Shown: in pieces, positions 8,706 through 16,642 of the stretch | How the letters are laid out: each line of letters begins with the position of its first letter | Numbering within the stretch: position 1 is the first letter of the stretch | Origin: Ruminococcus sp. AF46-10NS | GTDB lineage: Bacteria > Bacillota > Clostridia > Lachnospirales > Lachnospiraceae | Direction of reading: 5' to 3' | DNA: 37,611 nt | Assembly: GCF_003474435.1 (NCBI RefSeq) | Contig: NZ_QRNF01000032.1 | Coordinates: forward strand, 1 to 37,611 | Notes under the pieces: model-generated | Seen by the model: the letters and a program-made list of their open reading frames with translations, nothing else | Databases searched by the model: none | What the model was told of the DNA's origin: nothing | Position numbers and translations under genes: made by a program

Positions 8706-8752
8706 AAAATCCGCTCCGGAGTTTACGTTTCCGTATCCCTGCAGCGGATTTT
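8706..8752 (-). terminator. Terminator of the aspartate kinase gene
   Basis: AAAATCCGCT (8706-8715) pairs perfectly with AGCGGATTTT (8743-8752), and the minus strand continues into TTTTTATG. It is about 80 nt past the stop codon at 8833. Confidence 0.8.
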
Positions 8753-8832
8753 AAATATTCAATTCTTCTGCTGTCCAGATAAAATTTCAACAGCTATCGG
8801 AACCCTTTCTTACTATGATCCTGTAAGCAGAA

Positions 8833-10152
8833 TCAGATCCGTGTCAGAACAAAAATATCATAGATCGCTCTGACAGCCTTCTCGAAGTCGCGGTTCTCTA
8901 CACCGATGATGATATTAAGCTCACTGGATCCCTGATCGATCATCTTCACATTTACATTGGCATGAGCAAGGGCAGAGAAAATTCTTCCTGCTGTACCTCT
9001 CTGAGATTTCATCCCTCTTCCTACAACTGCGATCAGTGCAAGATCAGACTCCATCTCAACAAAATCAGGCTGTACCAGACGGTGAATGCCTGCGATGACC
9101 TGCTGTTCTTTCTCTTCAAACTCATCCTGATGAACATATACTGTCATGGTATCAATACCGGACGGTACATGCTCAAAGCTGATACCCTGATCCTCAAATA
9201 CCTGAAGAACTTTACGGCCAAAGCCAATCTCGCTGTTCATCATGGATTTCTCAATATTGATAGAGCAGAAGCCCTTCTTACCTGCAATACCTGTGATAGT
9301 AAATTTCGGTTTCTTGCAGGTGCTCTCTACAATAAGAGTACCTTTGTCTTCCGGACTGTTTGTATTGCGGATATTTATCGGGATTCCCTCTTTACGGACA
9401 GGGAAAATCGCATCTTCATGAAGAACGGTAGCTCCCATGTAGGAAAGCTCACGGAGCTCTCTGTATGTGATCGCCTCGATCGGTTCCGGATTATGTACGA
9501 TACGCGGATCTGTTACAAGGAAACCGGAAACATCTGTCCAGTTCTCATAGATATCTGCGTGGATCGCTTTTGCAACAAGGGATCCTGTTACATCAGAACC
9601 ACCCCTGGAAAATGTCTTAACTGTACCGTCTGCGCATGCACCGTAGAATCCCGGGATTACTGCACTCTGGCATTTGCTGAGTTTTTTCGAAAGGAGCTTG
9701 TTGGTCTCCTCAGCTTCCAGATTACCGTTCTTGTCAAAACGGATCACAGAAGCCGCATCTACAAAATCATATCCAAGATATGCAGCCATGATCTTACCAT
9801 TAAGGAACTCTCCTCTGGATGCCGCATACTGGATTCCTGCCTGTGCACGGAAATCCTCCTCAATCTTTTTGAACTCATCCTCAAGGGAAAGCGTCAGGCC
9901 AAGACCTTTGATAATCTCATAATATCTCTCTTTAATCGCTTTCAGCTTATCGGAGAAATCCTCTCCCTTGGAAGCTGCATCATAGCATCCGTAAAGCATA
10001 TCCGTTACCTTGATGTCTTCGTCAAATCTCTTTCCCGGAGCTGACGGAACAACATAGCGGCGGCTCTCATCGCTGCGGATGATATCGCCGACTTTCTGAA
10101 ACTGCTCTGCATTTGCAAGAGAACTTCCACCGAATTTTACAACTTTTTTCAT
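8833..10152 (-). CDS. lysC: Aspartate kinase
   Basis: The 439-residue protein starts with the amino-acid-kinase signature KKVVKFGGSSLAN and carries the aspartate-binding FSRGGSDVTGS motif in the middle. Two ACT domains follow in the C-terminal third; the second holds the VGRGMKSQRGTAGRIF segment that binds the feedback amino acid. It phosphorylates L-aspartate, the first step to lysine, threonine, methionine and diaminopimelate. Length and domain order fit a monofunctional class with VPSAPGKR near the N-terminus. The chosen ATG at 10152 has an AGAGGTG ribosome site; a GTG at 10167 would consume that site. It stands alone between its own promoter and terminator. The leader is about 120 nt and structured, suggesting post-initiation control, but it is not a recognisable lysine riboswitch. 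Confidence 0.95.
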   Translation of the reverse strand: MKKVVKFGGSSLANAEQFQKVGDIIRSDESRRYVVPSAPGKRFDEDIKVTDMLYGCYDAASKGEDFSDKLKAIKERYYEIIKGLGLTLSLEDEFKKIEEDFRAQAGIQYAASRGEFLNGKIMAAYLGYDFVDAASVIRFDKNGNLEAEETNKLLSKKLSKCQSAVIPGFYGACADGTVKTFSRGGSDVTGSLVAKAIHADIYENWTDVSGFLVTDPRIVHNPEPIEAITYRELRELSYMGATVLHEDAIFPVRKEGIPINIRNTNSPEDKGTLIVESTCKKPKFTITGIAGKKGFCSINIEKSMMNSEIGFGRKVLQVFEDQGISFEHVPSGIDTMTVYVHQDEFEEKEQQVIAGIHRLVQPDFVEMESDLALIAVVGRGMKSQRGTAGRIFSALAHANVNVKMIDQGSSELNIIIGVENRDFEKAVRAIYDIFVLTRI

Positions 10153-10175
10153 GATAACACCTCTCACCTGTAATT

Positions 10176-10254
10176 TCGATACTGCTGTTCATTTTCCAAA
10201 CGGCAGCATTTCGACTTCCTGCGTTGCTTTTCAGTTCATATCTCACTGCAACGC
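10176..10254 (-). promoter_or_regulatory. Structured 5' leader of lysC
   Basis: Two stem-loops lie between the transcription start and the ribosome site. One has perfect 7-bp arms GCGTTGC/GCAACGC (10221-10227 and 10248-10254). The other pairs TCGATACTGCTG (10176-10187) with CAGCATTTCGA (10204-10214) imperfectly. There is no U-run, so if it regulates, it would act on translation or RNA stability. It is too short for the known lysine riboswitch. Confidence 0.4.
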
Positions 10255-10276
10255 TTTACCACAGAAACCTATGGCT

Positions 10277-10305
10277 ATTTTATTGAAAAACTCATGATTT
10301 TGCAA
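10277..10305 (-). promoter_or_regulatory. Promoter of lysC
   Basis: Minus-strand -35 TTGCAA (10300-10305) and -10 TAAAAT (10277-10282) separated by 17 bp. Confidence 0.6.
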
Positions 10306-10372
10306 GTCTTTCCGCCAATTTCTGCAAAAAAAGTCAAATTATACAAGAGAAAAGGCTCATAAAACCTGTTTC

Positions 10373-10654
10373 TTATGCACAGTACTGCTTCAGGATATTC
10401 TCAAGAGCTGCAGCGCTGCTTGTATGGCAGCGACATACGGGGATTGATTTTTTCTTTGCTTCTTCTACTGCGCAGTTAACCATTTTGTGGGAAACTGTAC
10501 TTGTGAAAAGAATCATCAGATCCGGCACACCGATTTTTTTCTTCATGGCTCCTTTTTCTTTTGCAAAAACTTTTGCCTTACATCCGAACCCTTTGCAGAT
10601 ATCCTCATACTGACATACCATTCTTTCATTACCGCCTACAATTACAACGCTCAT
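10373..10654 (-). CDS. DUF2325 domain protein
   Basis: The 93-residue protein begins MSVVIVGGNERMVCQYEDICK and matches the small DUF2325 family found widely in anaerobic Firmicutes. It has a Rossmann-like start (VVIVGG) and seven cysteines, including the pairs C14/C20 and CRC near residue 74, and ends with a cysteine two residues from the C-terminus. That makes metal or redox binding plausible, but the function is unknown. The upstream promoter is near consensus and its start point is covered by a palindrome resembling DtxR-family metal-regulator sites. It is monocistronic as far as can be seen. Confidence 0.85.
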   Translation of the reverse strand: MSVVIVGGNERMVCQYEDICKGFGCKAKVFAKEKGAMKKKIGVPDLMILFTSTVSHKMVNCAVEEAKKKSIPVCRCHTSSAAALENILKQYCA

Positions 10655-10724
10655 AATTTCACTCTCCTTTGATTCCTGAACTTTTTATATGGTTATTTCA
10701 AACTAACTCATGGTTTAAAATATC

Positions 10725-10744
10725 GAGTTAGCGCTTGCTAACTC
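10725..10744. promoter_or_regulatory. Palindromic operator over the DUF2325 transcription start
   Basis: GAGTTAGC and GCTAACTC form a perfect 8-bp inverted repeat with 4 bp between. It begins 6 bp past the -10 box at 10751-10756, so it covers the expected start site. A further half-site (AACTAACTCA) is at 10701-10710. The TTAGC/GCTAA arms recall DtxR/IdeR/MntR-type metal-repressor sites; this is a resemblance only. Confidence 0.6.
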
Positions 10745-10750
10745 TTTATT

Positions 10751-10779
10751 ATAATACCATGTCTTAAAAAGTTTGTCAA
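10751..10779 (-). promoter_or_regulatory. Promoter of the DUF2325 gene
   Basis: Perfect -35 TTGACA (10774-10779), 17 bp spacer ending in an extended TGG, and -10 TATTAT (10751-10756) on the minus strand. Confidence 0.8.
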
Positions 10780-10787
10780 AGATAATT

Positions 10788-11516
10788 TTAATTATTTTTA
10801 TATTCTGTAATGCCGCATACAGAAAGTACACCGCCCTTCACCTGAAAGTGAACATCCATCCCTGCAAAAGGCATTCCGTAGATCCTCCGAGGATCTTTCT
10901 GGTAGGCTGGTCTTGGATCTTCCCTGAGAACTCCCTTTAATGCTTCCAGCTTCTCCTCCGGGATCATGGCCACCCATTTTTGCGGAATCTCCACCTTCAG
11001 AAAATGCTGTTCTACTTTTTCCGCAAATCCTCCCAGTGCTTCCTGATGGCAGTCTGCTGCTGGGATATACGGTTTGATATCAAAAATCGGCGTACCGTCC
11101 ATAAGGTCTGCCCCGGACACAACCAGTACCGGTCCCTCTTTACACTTAAAATCGATCTGTTCCAGTTTCACACATGAAAGACCTATAGAATTAGGTCGAA
11201 ATGGAGATCTGGTGGCAAACACGCCCATCCTCTCGTTTCCGCCAAGACGCGGCGGCCGTACTGTGGGAGACCATTTCTCACGTACAGCCTCCGAAAATTC
11301 CCAGATCAGCCAGATATGTGAAAAGTCCTCCAGACCTTTCACAGCCTCGCGTACTCTGTATTCCGGTTCAAAAACGATCCGGGCTGTCAATCCCTCCACG
11401 CGGCCGCTCTGGCGGGGAATCCCGAATTTCGTTGGAAAATCACTCCTGATCCTTGCAATTATCTTCATATCTGTTTCCCCTTTTCCAGGATACTCGGAAT
11501 TCTTTTTATTTTCCAT
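10788..11516 (-). CDS. trmO: tRNA (N6-threonylcarbamoyladenosine-37) methyltransferase TrmO family
   Basis: The core sequence KIIARIRSDFPTKFGIPRQSG, FSHIWLIWEF and FATRSPFRPNSIGLS is characteristic of the TrmO/TsaA/YaeB beta-barrel methyltransferases, which use S-adenosylmethionine to methylate t6A at position 37 of threonine tRNAs. In the family the RSPFRPN segment belongs to the conserved active-site region. Three starts are possible: a GTG at 11525, the ATG at 11516 (chosen, preceded by AGGAGAGG and AAAGGA) and an ATG at 11468 that gives the usual family N-terminus and has GGGG upstream. It follows fruR by only about 30 bp and shows no promoter of its own, so it probably rides on the fruR transcript. 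Confidence 0.88.
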   Translation of the reverse strand: MENKKNSEYPGKGETDMKIIARIRSDFPTKFGIPRQSGRVEGLTARIVFEPEYRVREAVKGLEDFSHIWLIWEFSEAVREKWSPTVRPPRLGGNERMGVFATRSPFRPNSIGLSCVKLEQIDFKCKEGPVLVVSGADLMDGTPIFDIKPYIPAADCHQEALGGFAEKVEQHFLKVEIPQKWVAMIPEEKLEALKGVLREDPRPAYQKDPRRIYGMPFAGMDVHFQVKGGVLSVCGITEYKNN

Positions 11517-11548
11517 TCCTTTCACCTCTCCTGAACCGTTTTGTCTGC

Positions 11549-12292
11549 TTATGATACAACCTGAATATTTCGACAGTCTTTATATTCTCTTGAACAGCTT
11601 TCTGTCAGAATCTCTGCTCCCTCAAATGCAAAGAATGTCACTGCGCTGATCTGTCCGAACTTGGAGCTGTCTGATACAACATATCTCTCCAGACATTGCT
11701 CCATAGCGGTACGTTTCACCAGTGCCTCATTTGCCTCCGGTGTTGTAAAGCCTTCTTTTTGTGTCATTCCGTTAGTTCCGAAAAATCCTTTGGTAAAATG
11801 GTAATTCTTCAGCATTTGCATGGCCTGGCTTCCGATCACAGCTTCTGTAGAACCTTTCAGTTCGCCACCGAGCAGAAGTACCCTGACCCCCATCTGTGCC
11901 AGCGTTCTCGCATGGGAAACACCATTGGTCACAAAAGTAGCTCCTGAGCCTTCCAGATGCTCCAGCATATATCCCGTGGTGGTTCCGGCATCCAGATACA
12001 CAAAATCCTCCGGCTGTATCAGAGATGCCGCATAAGCTGCAATCTTCTTTTTTTCTTCAATGTTCAGTTCGGATTTCTGTGCTACTGTAGGTTCATAGGC
12101 GTTCACTGTATGTTCCAGAGCTACCGCACCGCCAAAAACCCTGGTAAGTCTGCCTGCTTTATAGAGTGCCGTGATATCTCTTCGGACTGTGGACTCTGAG
12201 GCATCCAGAATCTCTTTCAGCTCCGTCACTGTGACGCTCTTTTTTTCTCTGAGAAGATCGAGGATAATTTCATATCTCTGTTCCGTCAGCAT
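11549..12292 (-). CDS. fruR: DeoR-family transcriptional repressor of the fructose operon
   Basis: The 247-residue protein has an N-terminal DeoR winged helix-turn-helix (about residues 3-57; VTVTELKEILDASESTVRRDI). A sugar-phosphate sensing domain follows with DAGTTTGYM near residue 93, the typical effector-binding loop, and FGTNGMTQKEGFTTPE. Proteins of this group beside fruK/fruA are repressors released by fructose-1-phosphate. The ATG at 12292 has GGAGG 8 nt upstream. It is the distal gene after fruK-fruA-ptsH, behind an intrinsic terminator at 12313-12342, so its level would depend on read-through. The regulator name rests on gene context. Confidence 0.88.
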   Translation of the reverse strand: MLTEQRYEIILDLLREKKSVTVTELKEILDASESTVRRDITALYKAGRLTRVFGGAVALEHTVNAYEPTVAQKSELNIEEKKKIAAYAASLIQPEDFVYLDAGTTTGYMLEHLEGSGATFVTNGVSHARTLAQMGVRVLLLGGELKGSTEAVIGSQAMQMLKNYHFTKGFFGTNGMTQKEGFTTPEANEALVKRTAMEQCLERYVVSDSSKFGQISAVTFFAFEGAEILTESCSREYKDCRNIQVVS

Positions 12293-12312
12293 CTTCTTTT
12301 CCTCCTTCAAAA

Positions 12313-12342
12313 AAACATCCCGATCACCAGACCGGGATGTTT
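12313..12342 (-). terminator. Terminator between ptsH and fruR
   Basis: AAACATCCCG (12313-12322) pairs perfectly with CGGGATGTTT (12333-12342) and runs into TTTTTTTG on the minus strand. It directly abuts the ribosome site of fruR, so it separates high expression of the PTS genes from low expression of their repressor. Confidence 0.85.
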
Positions 12343-12361
12343 CTTATTCTTCATTCAGGGA

Positions 12362-12619
12362 TTACAGGTTCTCCTGCATGAATTTGCTTACTGCCTCGTA
12401 TGCTGCATCCTCGTCTGCACCATCGAATGTGAAAGTAACCTCATGACCTTTCTTTACGCCAAGTCCCATAAGTGCAAGAAGTTTTCTGCACTCTACTGTC
12501 TTGCCGTCTTTCTCGATTGTGATCTTGGACTCGAAACCTTTTACAAGCTTCACAAGCTCTCCGGCCGGACGTGCATGGATTCCTTCGTTATCTGTTACTA
12601 CATACTTAAATTCTTTCAT
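12362..12619 (-). CDS. ptsH: HPr-type phosphocarrier of the fructose operon
   Basis: The 85-residue protein carries the phosphorylation motif GIHARPAG with His15 at the exact HPr position, so it can take phosphate from phosphorylated Enzyme I and hand it to EIIA. At position 46, where Gram-positive HPr normally has the serine phosphorylated by HPr kinase, it has lysine (ECRK46LLALMG). It is therefore predicted not to join the CcpA catabolite-repression loop. A GGAGG site lies upstream and the gap to fruA is 29 bp. It may be a fructose-dedicated HPr rather than the cell's only one. Confidence 0.93.
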   Translation of the reverse strand: MKEFKYVVTDNEGIHARPAGELVKLVKGFESKITIEKDGKTVECRKLLALMGLGVKKGHEVTFTFDGADEDAAYEAVSKFMQENL

Positions 12620-12648
12620 TTCTTTATCCTCCAGATTATTTTTTTATT

Positions 12649-14562
12649 TTAAGCGACTTTCTTCTTCAGCACACCAAGAAGTACTGCTGAGATCAGAGTT
12701 CCGGCTACCAGTGCAACCAGATACATCAGTGCATTGCCTACAACCGGGAATACGAAGATTCCGCCGTGAGGTGCCATCAGTGTACAGTTGAAGAACATGG
12801 AGATTGCTCCTGCTACTGCAGAACCAACGATACAGGACGGAAGTACATGAATCGGGTCAGATGCCGCAAAAGGAATCGCTCCCTCTGTAATGAATGCAAG
12901 TCCCATGATAAAGTTAGTCGGTCCTGCCTCTCGCTCTTCTTTTGTAAATTTATCCCTGAACAGCAGGGATGCAAGTGCGATCGCACATGGAGGAGTCATA
13001 CCTCCTACCATAACTGCTGCCATGATGTCGTAGTTACCTGCTGCAATTGCAGCTGTACCAAATACATATGCTGCTTTGTTGAATGGGCCACCCATATCAA
13101 TGGCCATCATTCCGCCAAGAACCAGTCCTAAAATTACTTTACTTGAATTTCCCATACCTGTCAAGGCATTATTTAATCCTGTGTTGATGCCGCCCATGAT
13201 CGGCTCTACGATGAATGTCATGCAAAGTCCCATAAGGAGGACACCAACAACCGGATAGATCAGTACAGGTGCGATTTTTTCCAGTGCTTCCGGAAGTTTA
13301 TCACAAACTTTACGAAGTGCAAGAATCAGATATCCTGCAAGGAAACCTGCGAGAAGAGCTCCCAGGAAACCGGACTTTCCGTTTGCTGCGATCATACCGC
13401 CTACAAGACCAACTGCAAGTGCAGGTCTGTCACCGATTGCCATTGCGATAAAGCCGGCCAGTACAGGAAGCATGAAGCCAAATGCTGTATCACCAATATG
13501 TTTCAGAACAGCTGCTACCGGTGTGATGGTACCAAAGTTTGCTCTCTGGTCTGCCGGAAGGGAACTTAAATCTACGCTTAAGCCATCGATCAGAAATGCA
13601 AGAGCAATCAGAATACCGCCGCCAACAACCAACGGAAGCATATGAGATACGCCGTTCATCAGCTGCATGTATATCTTGTGTCCTGCTCCGCCGCCTGCTT
13701 TTGCATTTGAGGAAGAGCTCTGACTGCCTGCTGCCGCATGATATACCGGAACATCTCCGGAAATCGCACGTTCCACAAGCTGGTCTGCTTTGCTGATTCC
13801 ATCGGAAACCTGACATTCGATGACTTTCTTTCCGTCGAAACGATCCATCGGAACTTTGGCATCTGCTGCCACGATAATACAGTCTGCTTCCTGGATCTCT
13901 TTGTCAGTAAGTACATTTTTTGCTCCGCCGGAGCCTCTTGTTTCTATTTTAATGAAGCAATCTTTCGCCTTGGCTGCTTTTTCCAGTCCTTCTGCTGCCA
14001 TGTAGGTGTGGGCAATACCTGTCGGGCAGGAAGTAACTGCCAGCAACCTGGCTCTGGCTCCTTCGGAACTTCCAGTGTCTGCCAGTCTCTCATCAATATC
14101 CTTCTTCTCATCGTCTGCCTTGTCGATGATCTCCATAAATTCATCTACAGATTTCGCATTGCGCAGGGACTCTGTAAAATTGTCATCCATCAGCATTACG
14201 GAAAGTTTGCTGAGTACATCCAGATGAATATTGTCTTCTGTATTCGGTGCTGCGATCAGAAAAAGCAATGTAACCGGCTCATCGTCCAGAGCTTCGAACT
14301 CCACGCCGTTTTTTACAACCATGGCTGCAAGTCCCGGTTTCTTTACTGCGTCACATTTTCCATGAGGAATGGCGATTCCCTCACCGATTCCTGTTGTGCT
14401 CTCTTCCTCTCTTAAGTATACCTGTTTCCGATAAGCTTCTCTGTCGCTGATCTTCTCGCTCTTTACCATAAGATCAACGGCCATATCCAAAGCTTCGGAT
14501 TTACTCTTCGGTGCTGCATCCAGTGAAATGCTCCGTTTATCGAGCAGGTCTGTGATTCTCAT
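12649..14562 (-). CDS. fruA: Fructose PTS permease, fused EIIA-EIIB-EIIC
   Basis: The 637-residue protein has domains in the order A-B-C. EIIA spans about 1-150, with phospho-His67 in GIAIPHGKC. EIIB spans about 170-270, with phospho-Cys179 in TSCPTGIAHTYMAA. EIIC begins near 295 and has about nine membrane segments including GGPFNKAAY and PHGGIFV. It imports fructose and phosphorylates it at C1; EIIA gets phosphate from the HPr encoded next. It follows fruK by 20 bp with a ribosome site AAAGGAG. Specificity for fructose is supported by the adjoining 1-phosphofructokinase. Confidence 0.95.
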   Translation of the reverse strand: MRITDLLDKRSISLDAAPKSKSEALDMAVDLMVKSEKISDREAYRKQVYLREEESTTGIGEGIAIPHGKCDAVKKPGLAAMVVKNGVEFEALDDEPVTLLFLIAAPNTEDNIHLDVLSKLSVMLMDDNFTESLRNAKSVDEFMEIIDKADDEKKDIDERLADTGSSEGARARLLAVTSCPTGIAHTYMAAEGLEKAAKAKDCFIKIETRGSGGAKNVLTDKEIQEADCIIVAADAKVPMDRFDGKKVIECQVSDGISKADQLVERAISGDVPVYHAAAGSQSSSSNAKAGGGAGHKIYMQLMNGVSHMLPLVVGGGILIALAFLIDGLSVDLSSLPADQRANFGTITPVAAVLKHIGDTAFGFMLPVLAGFIAMAIGDRPALAVGLVGGMIAANGKSGFLGALLAGFLAGYLILALRKVCDKLPEALEKIAPVLIYPVVGVLLMGLCMTFIVEPIMGGINTGLNNALTGMGNSSKVILGLVLGGMMAIDMGGPFNKAAYVFGTAAIAAGNYDIMAAVMVGGMTPPCAIALASLLFRDKFTKEEREAGPTNFIMGLAFITEGAIPFAASDPIHVLPSCIVGSAVAGAISMFFNCTLMAPHGGIFVFPVVGNALMYLVALVAGTLISAVLLGVLKKKVA

Positions 14563-14582
14563 CTTTCCTTCTCCTTTCTTCC

Positions 14583-15494
14583 TTACCCCTCTGTTACCTG
14601 TTTATATACAGCCTGAACCTCTTCCTTTGTGGCAAGATTTTCAGAAAATGCACTTGCGCTTCCTGCGGAAATTCCCATATGGAATGCGTGCTCATAATTC
14701 TGTTTTTCCATCCAGCCTGCCATAAAGCCTGCTACCATGGAATCTCCTGCTCCTACACCATTTACCAGTATTCCCTTTGGTGCCGGTTTCTCAAATACCT
14801 GTCCGTCCTCTGCTACCAGGACAGCACCTTCACCGGCCATGGAAATTAATACGTTTCTGGCACCTTTTTCCTGGAGTTTCTTTCCATAAGGTATCACATC
14901 CTGACGGGTTTTAAGTTCCACCCCGAAGATTTCTCCCAGTTCATGGTTGTTGGGTTTCACAAGGAACGGATGATATTTCAGTACATTCACAAGAAGATCT
15001 CTTGTTGCATCCACAACGATCATTACGCCTTTTCCGTCCAGTCTCGCCATGATCTTCTCGTACATATCATCCGGCATGGATGATGGTATGCTTCCTGCAA
15101 GGAAAAGCACATCTCCTTCTTTCAGGGTATCAAGCTTCTCCATCAGCTCCTGAACTTTATCATTGCTGATCTTGGGTCCCATTCCGTTGATCTCAGTTCC
15201 GTCAATGGATTTCAGTTTCAGATTGATTCTGGAAACGCCCTCCGGGATTTTGATAAAATCGGATTTCACTCCCATTTCCCTGAGCTTTCTTACAATCTCA
15301 TCTCCTACAAATCCAGCCATGAAGCCAAGTGCTGTATTCTCGATTCCAAGATTCATCAGCACTGTGGAAACGTTGATTCCCTTTCCGCCCGGAAGCATCA
15401 GCTCGGAACTGGTTCTGTTGGTAAGTCCAAGTTTAAAATCTTCCACGGAAACGATATAGTCCAGAGATGGATTAAAAGTAACTGTGCAGATCAT
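14583..15494 (-). CDS. fruK: 1-phosphofructokinase
   Basis: This PfkB-family sugar kinase of 303 residues starts MICTVTFNPSLDYIV. It shows the N-terminal GGKGINVS signature and the C-terminal NGVGAGDSMVAGF motif with the catalytic aspartate. It phosphorylates fructose-1-phosphate to fructose-1,6-bisphosphate. The ATG at 15494 has GGAGGAG 5-9 nt upstream; the longer in-frame reading up to 15554 would run through the leader and has no better site. It is the first gene of fruK-fruA-ptsH(-fruR-trmO). PfkB enzymes of this subgroup include tagatose-6-phosphate kinases, but the fructose PTS beside it favours fruK. Confidence 0.93.
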   Translation of the reverse strand: MICTVTFNPSLDYIVSVEDFKLGLTNRTSSELMLPGGKGINVSTVLMNLGIENTALGFMAGFVGDEIVRKLREMGVKSDFIKIPEGVSRINLKLKSIDGTEINGMGPKISNDKVQELMEKLDTLKEGDVLFLAGSIPSSMPDDMYEKIMARLDGKGVMIVVDATRDLLVNVLKYHPFLVKPNNHELGEIFGVELKTRQDVIPYGKKLQEKGARNVLISMAGEGAVLVAEDGQVFEKPAPKGILVNGVGAGDSMVAGFMAGWMEKQNYEHAFHMGISAGSASAFSENLATKEEVQAVYKQVTEG

Positions 15495-15565
15495 TTTTTC
15501 TCCTCCCATATTTCTATAATTGCGGCTTTCTGACCGCTTTTTGTTGTTTCTCATTTGTTGAACTT

Positions 15566-15594
15566 AGTATACTTCCAAATTCATTCAAAGTCAA
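15566..15594 (-). promoter_or_regulatory. Promoter of the fructose operon
   Basis: Minus-strand -35 TTGACT (15589-15594) and -10 TATACT (15566-15571), spacer 17 bp. Repeated CAACAAA-like elements just downstream (15543-15565) are where a DeoR-type repressor might bind; that is inference. Confidence 0.75.
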
Positions 15595-15648
15595 TCAAAC
15601 TAGTTCACAAAATTCATGACTGATTTTGGTTGAGTTTGCACAAAAAAA

Positions 15649-15684
15649 GTGCATCATACCCAGTTTTTCCAGGTCAACACACTT
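15649..15684 (-). terminator. Probable terminator of the pab operon
   Basis: An imperfect stem with several G-U pairs (15649-15661 against about 15671-15684) is followed on the minus strand by TTTTTTTG. It is about 110 nt beyond the pabC stop. Confidence 0.5.
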
Positions 15685-15795
15685 TTATTCTGATCTTATT
15701 TGAATGTTTTTGACTGTATTTTATTGTCATTCCAGTTATATCAATAAATCAGCATATTTATTTTTCTAATTTTTACCCATTTCGTTCACGTTCAT

Positions 15796-16572
15796 TCATA
15801 TACAGTGAAGATAAATATTCTTCTGATATTTTTTCATCAGCTCTTTCGTCACCGTATCCTCTTTAAACCGAACTCCTCCGATCTGACGTACCGGCATGAT
15901 TCCCATCAGAGAATTGGTCACAAAACATTCCTGATACCATTTCAGATCCTGAACATAGATATCTGTTTCTTTTACCTCTTCACTTTCACAGAGATACTCC
16001 CGCAGGATTCCGGGAAGAAGACCGCAGCTGACTTCCGGTGTGCAGATCACACCTTTTCGCACAAAAAAAACATTACTCACAGTTCCTTCCGAAATCTGCT
16101 CCTTTGTATTAAGAAAAAGTCTCTCGTCCATTCCAGCAGCCGCAGCATTTCTTTTTTCCAGGATACAGTCTCCGTAATTCATAGTCTTATGATATACCAG
16201 CGGAGAAGTTTCATTTCGTTTTACCTCACTGATATCCATGTAAAAACCCTTCTCATATTTCTCAGGTGTATAATGATTGGCACGCAGAGAAAAAACTTCG
16301 TTTTCTTTTGTGAGCATCACCTTTAATCCGCAGTGTTCCAGATTTCCAAATTCATCCTGTACTTCTTTCTGCGCTTTCTGTTCTTCCAGATACTTTACGA
16401 TCTTCTGCGCTGTGATGCCCCGCTCTGCAAGATCACCTAGATTCAGGAATACAGCTGCACGCTCCAGTCTTTTCAGATGCTTTTCCAGAAGTATGGGGGC
16501 TCCCTGCTCGATCCCTATTGTTTCAAAAGCTCCAAGACCAAACTGAAAACATTCGTCCAGTATCACGTCCAT
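15796..16572 (-). CDS. pabC: 4-amino-4-deoxychorismate lyase (class IV PLP aminotransferase fold)
   Basis: The 258-residue protein shows the class IV PLP fold. The PLP lysine is expected in YHKTMNY (Lys129), the cofactor-binding Glu in SEGTVSNVFF (Glu162), and the N-terminus has the FGLGAFETI motif. It releases pyruvate from aminodeoxychorismate to give p-aminobenzoate for folate. Branched-chain or D-amino-acid aminotransferases share the fold, but its place right after pabA-pabB decides the call. An AAGAGGAG site precedes the ATG, and the gap from pabB is 70 bp. Confidence 0.9.
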   Translation of the reverse strand: MDVILDECFQFGLGAFETIGIEQGAPILLEKHLKRLERAAVFLNLGDLAERGITAQKIVKYLEEQKAQKEVQDEFGNLEHCGLKVMLTKENEVFSLRANHYTPEKYEKGFYMDISEVKRNETSPLVYHKTMNYGDCILEKRNAAAAGMDERLFLNTKEQISEGTVSNVFFVRKGVICTPEVSCGLLPGILREYLCESEEVKETDIYVQDLKWYQECFVTNSLMGIMPVRQIGGVRFKEDTVTKELMKKYQKNIYLHCI

Positions 16573-16642
16573 ATATGTTCTCCTCTTTTCTTATATCCAC
16601 GCATTGTGCTCCTGTACTGTCCAATAAAATCCTCCGCGTTTG

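Noticed and set aside
8962..10044. A 360-codon plus-strand frame opposite lysC
   Set aside because: Shadow of the aspartate kinase gene with no ribosome site or recognisable motif.
10168..10276. Lysine riboswitch ahead of lysC
   Set aside because: The leader is too short and lacks the five-helix junction sequences.
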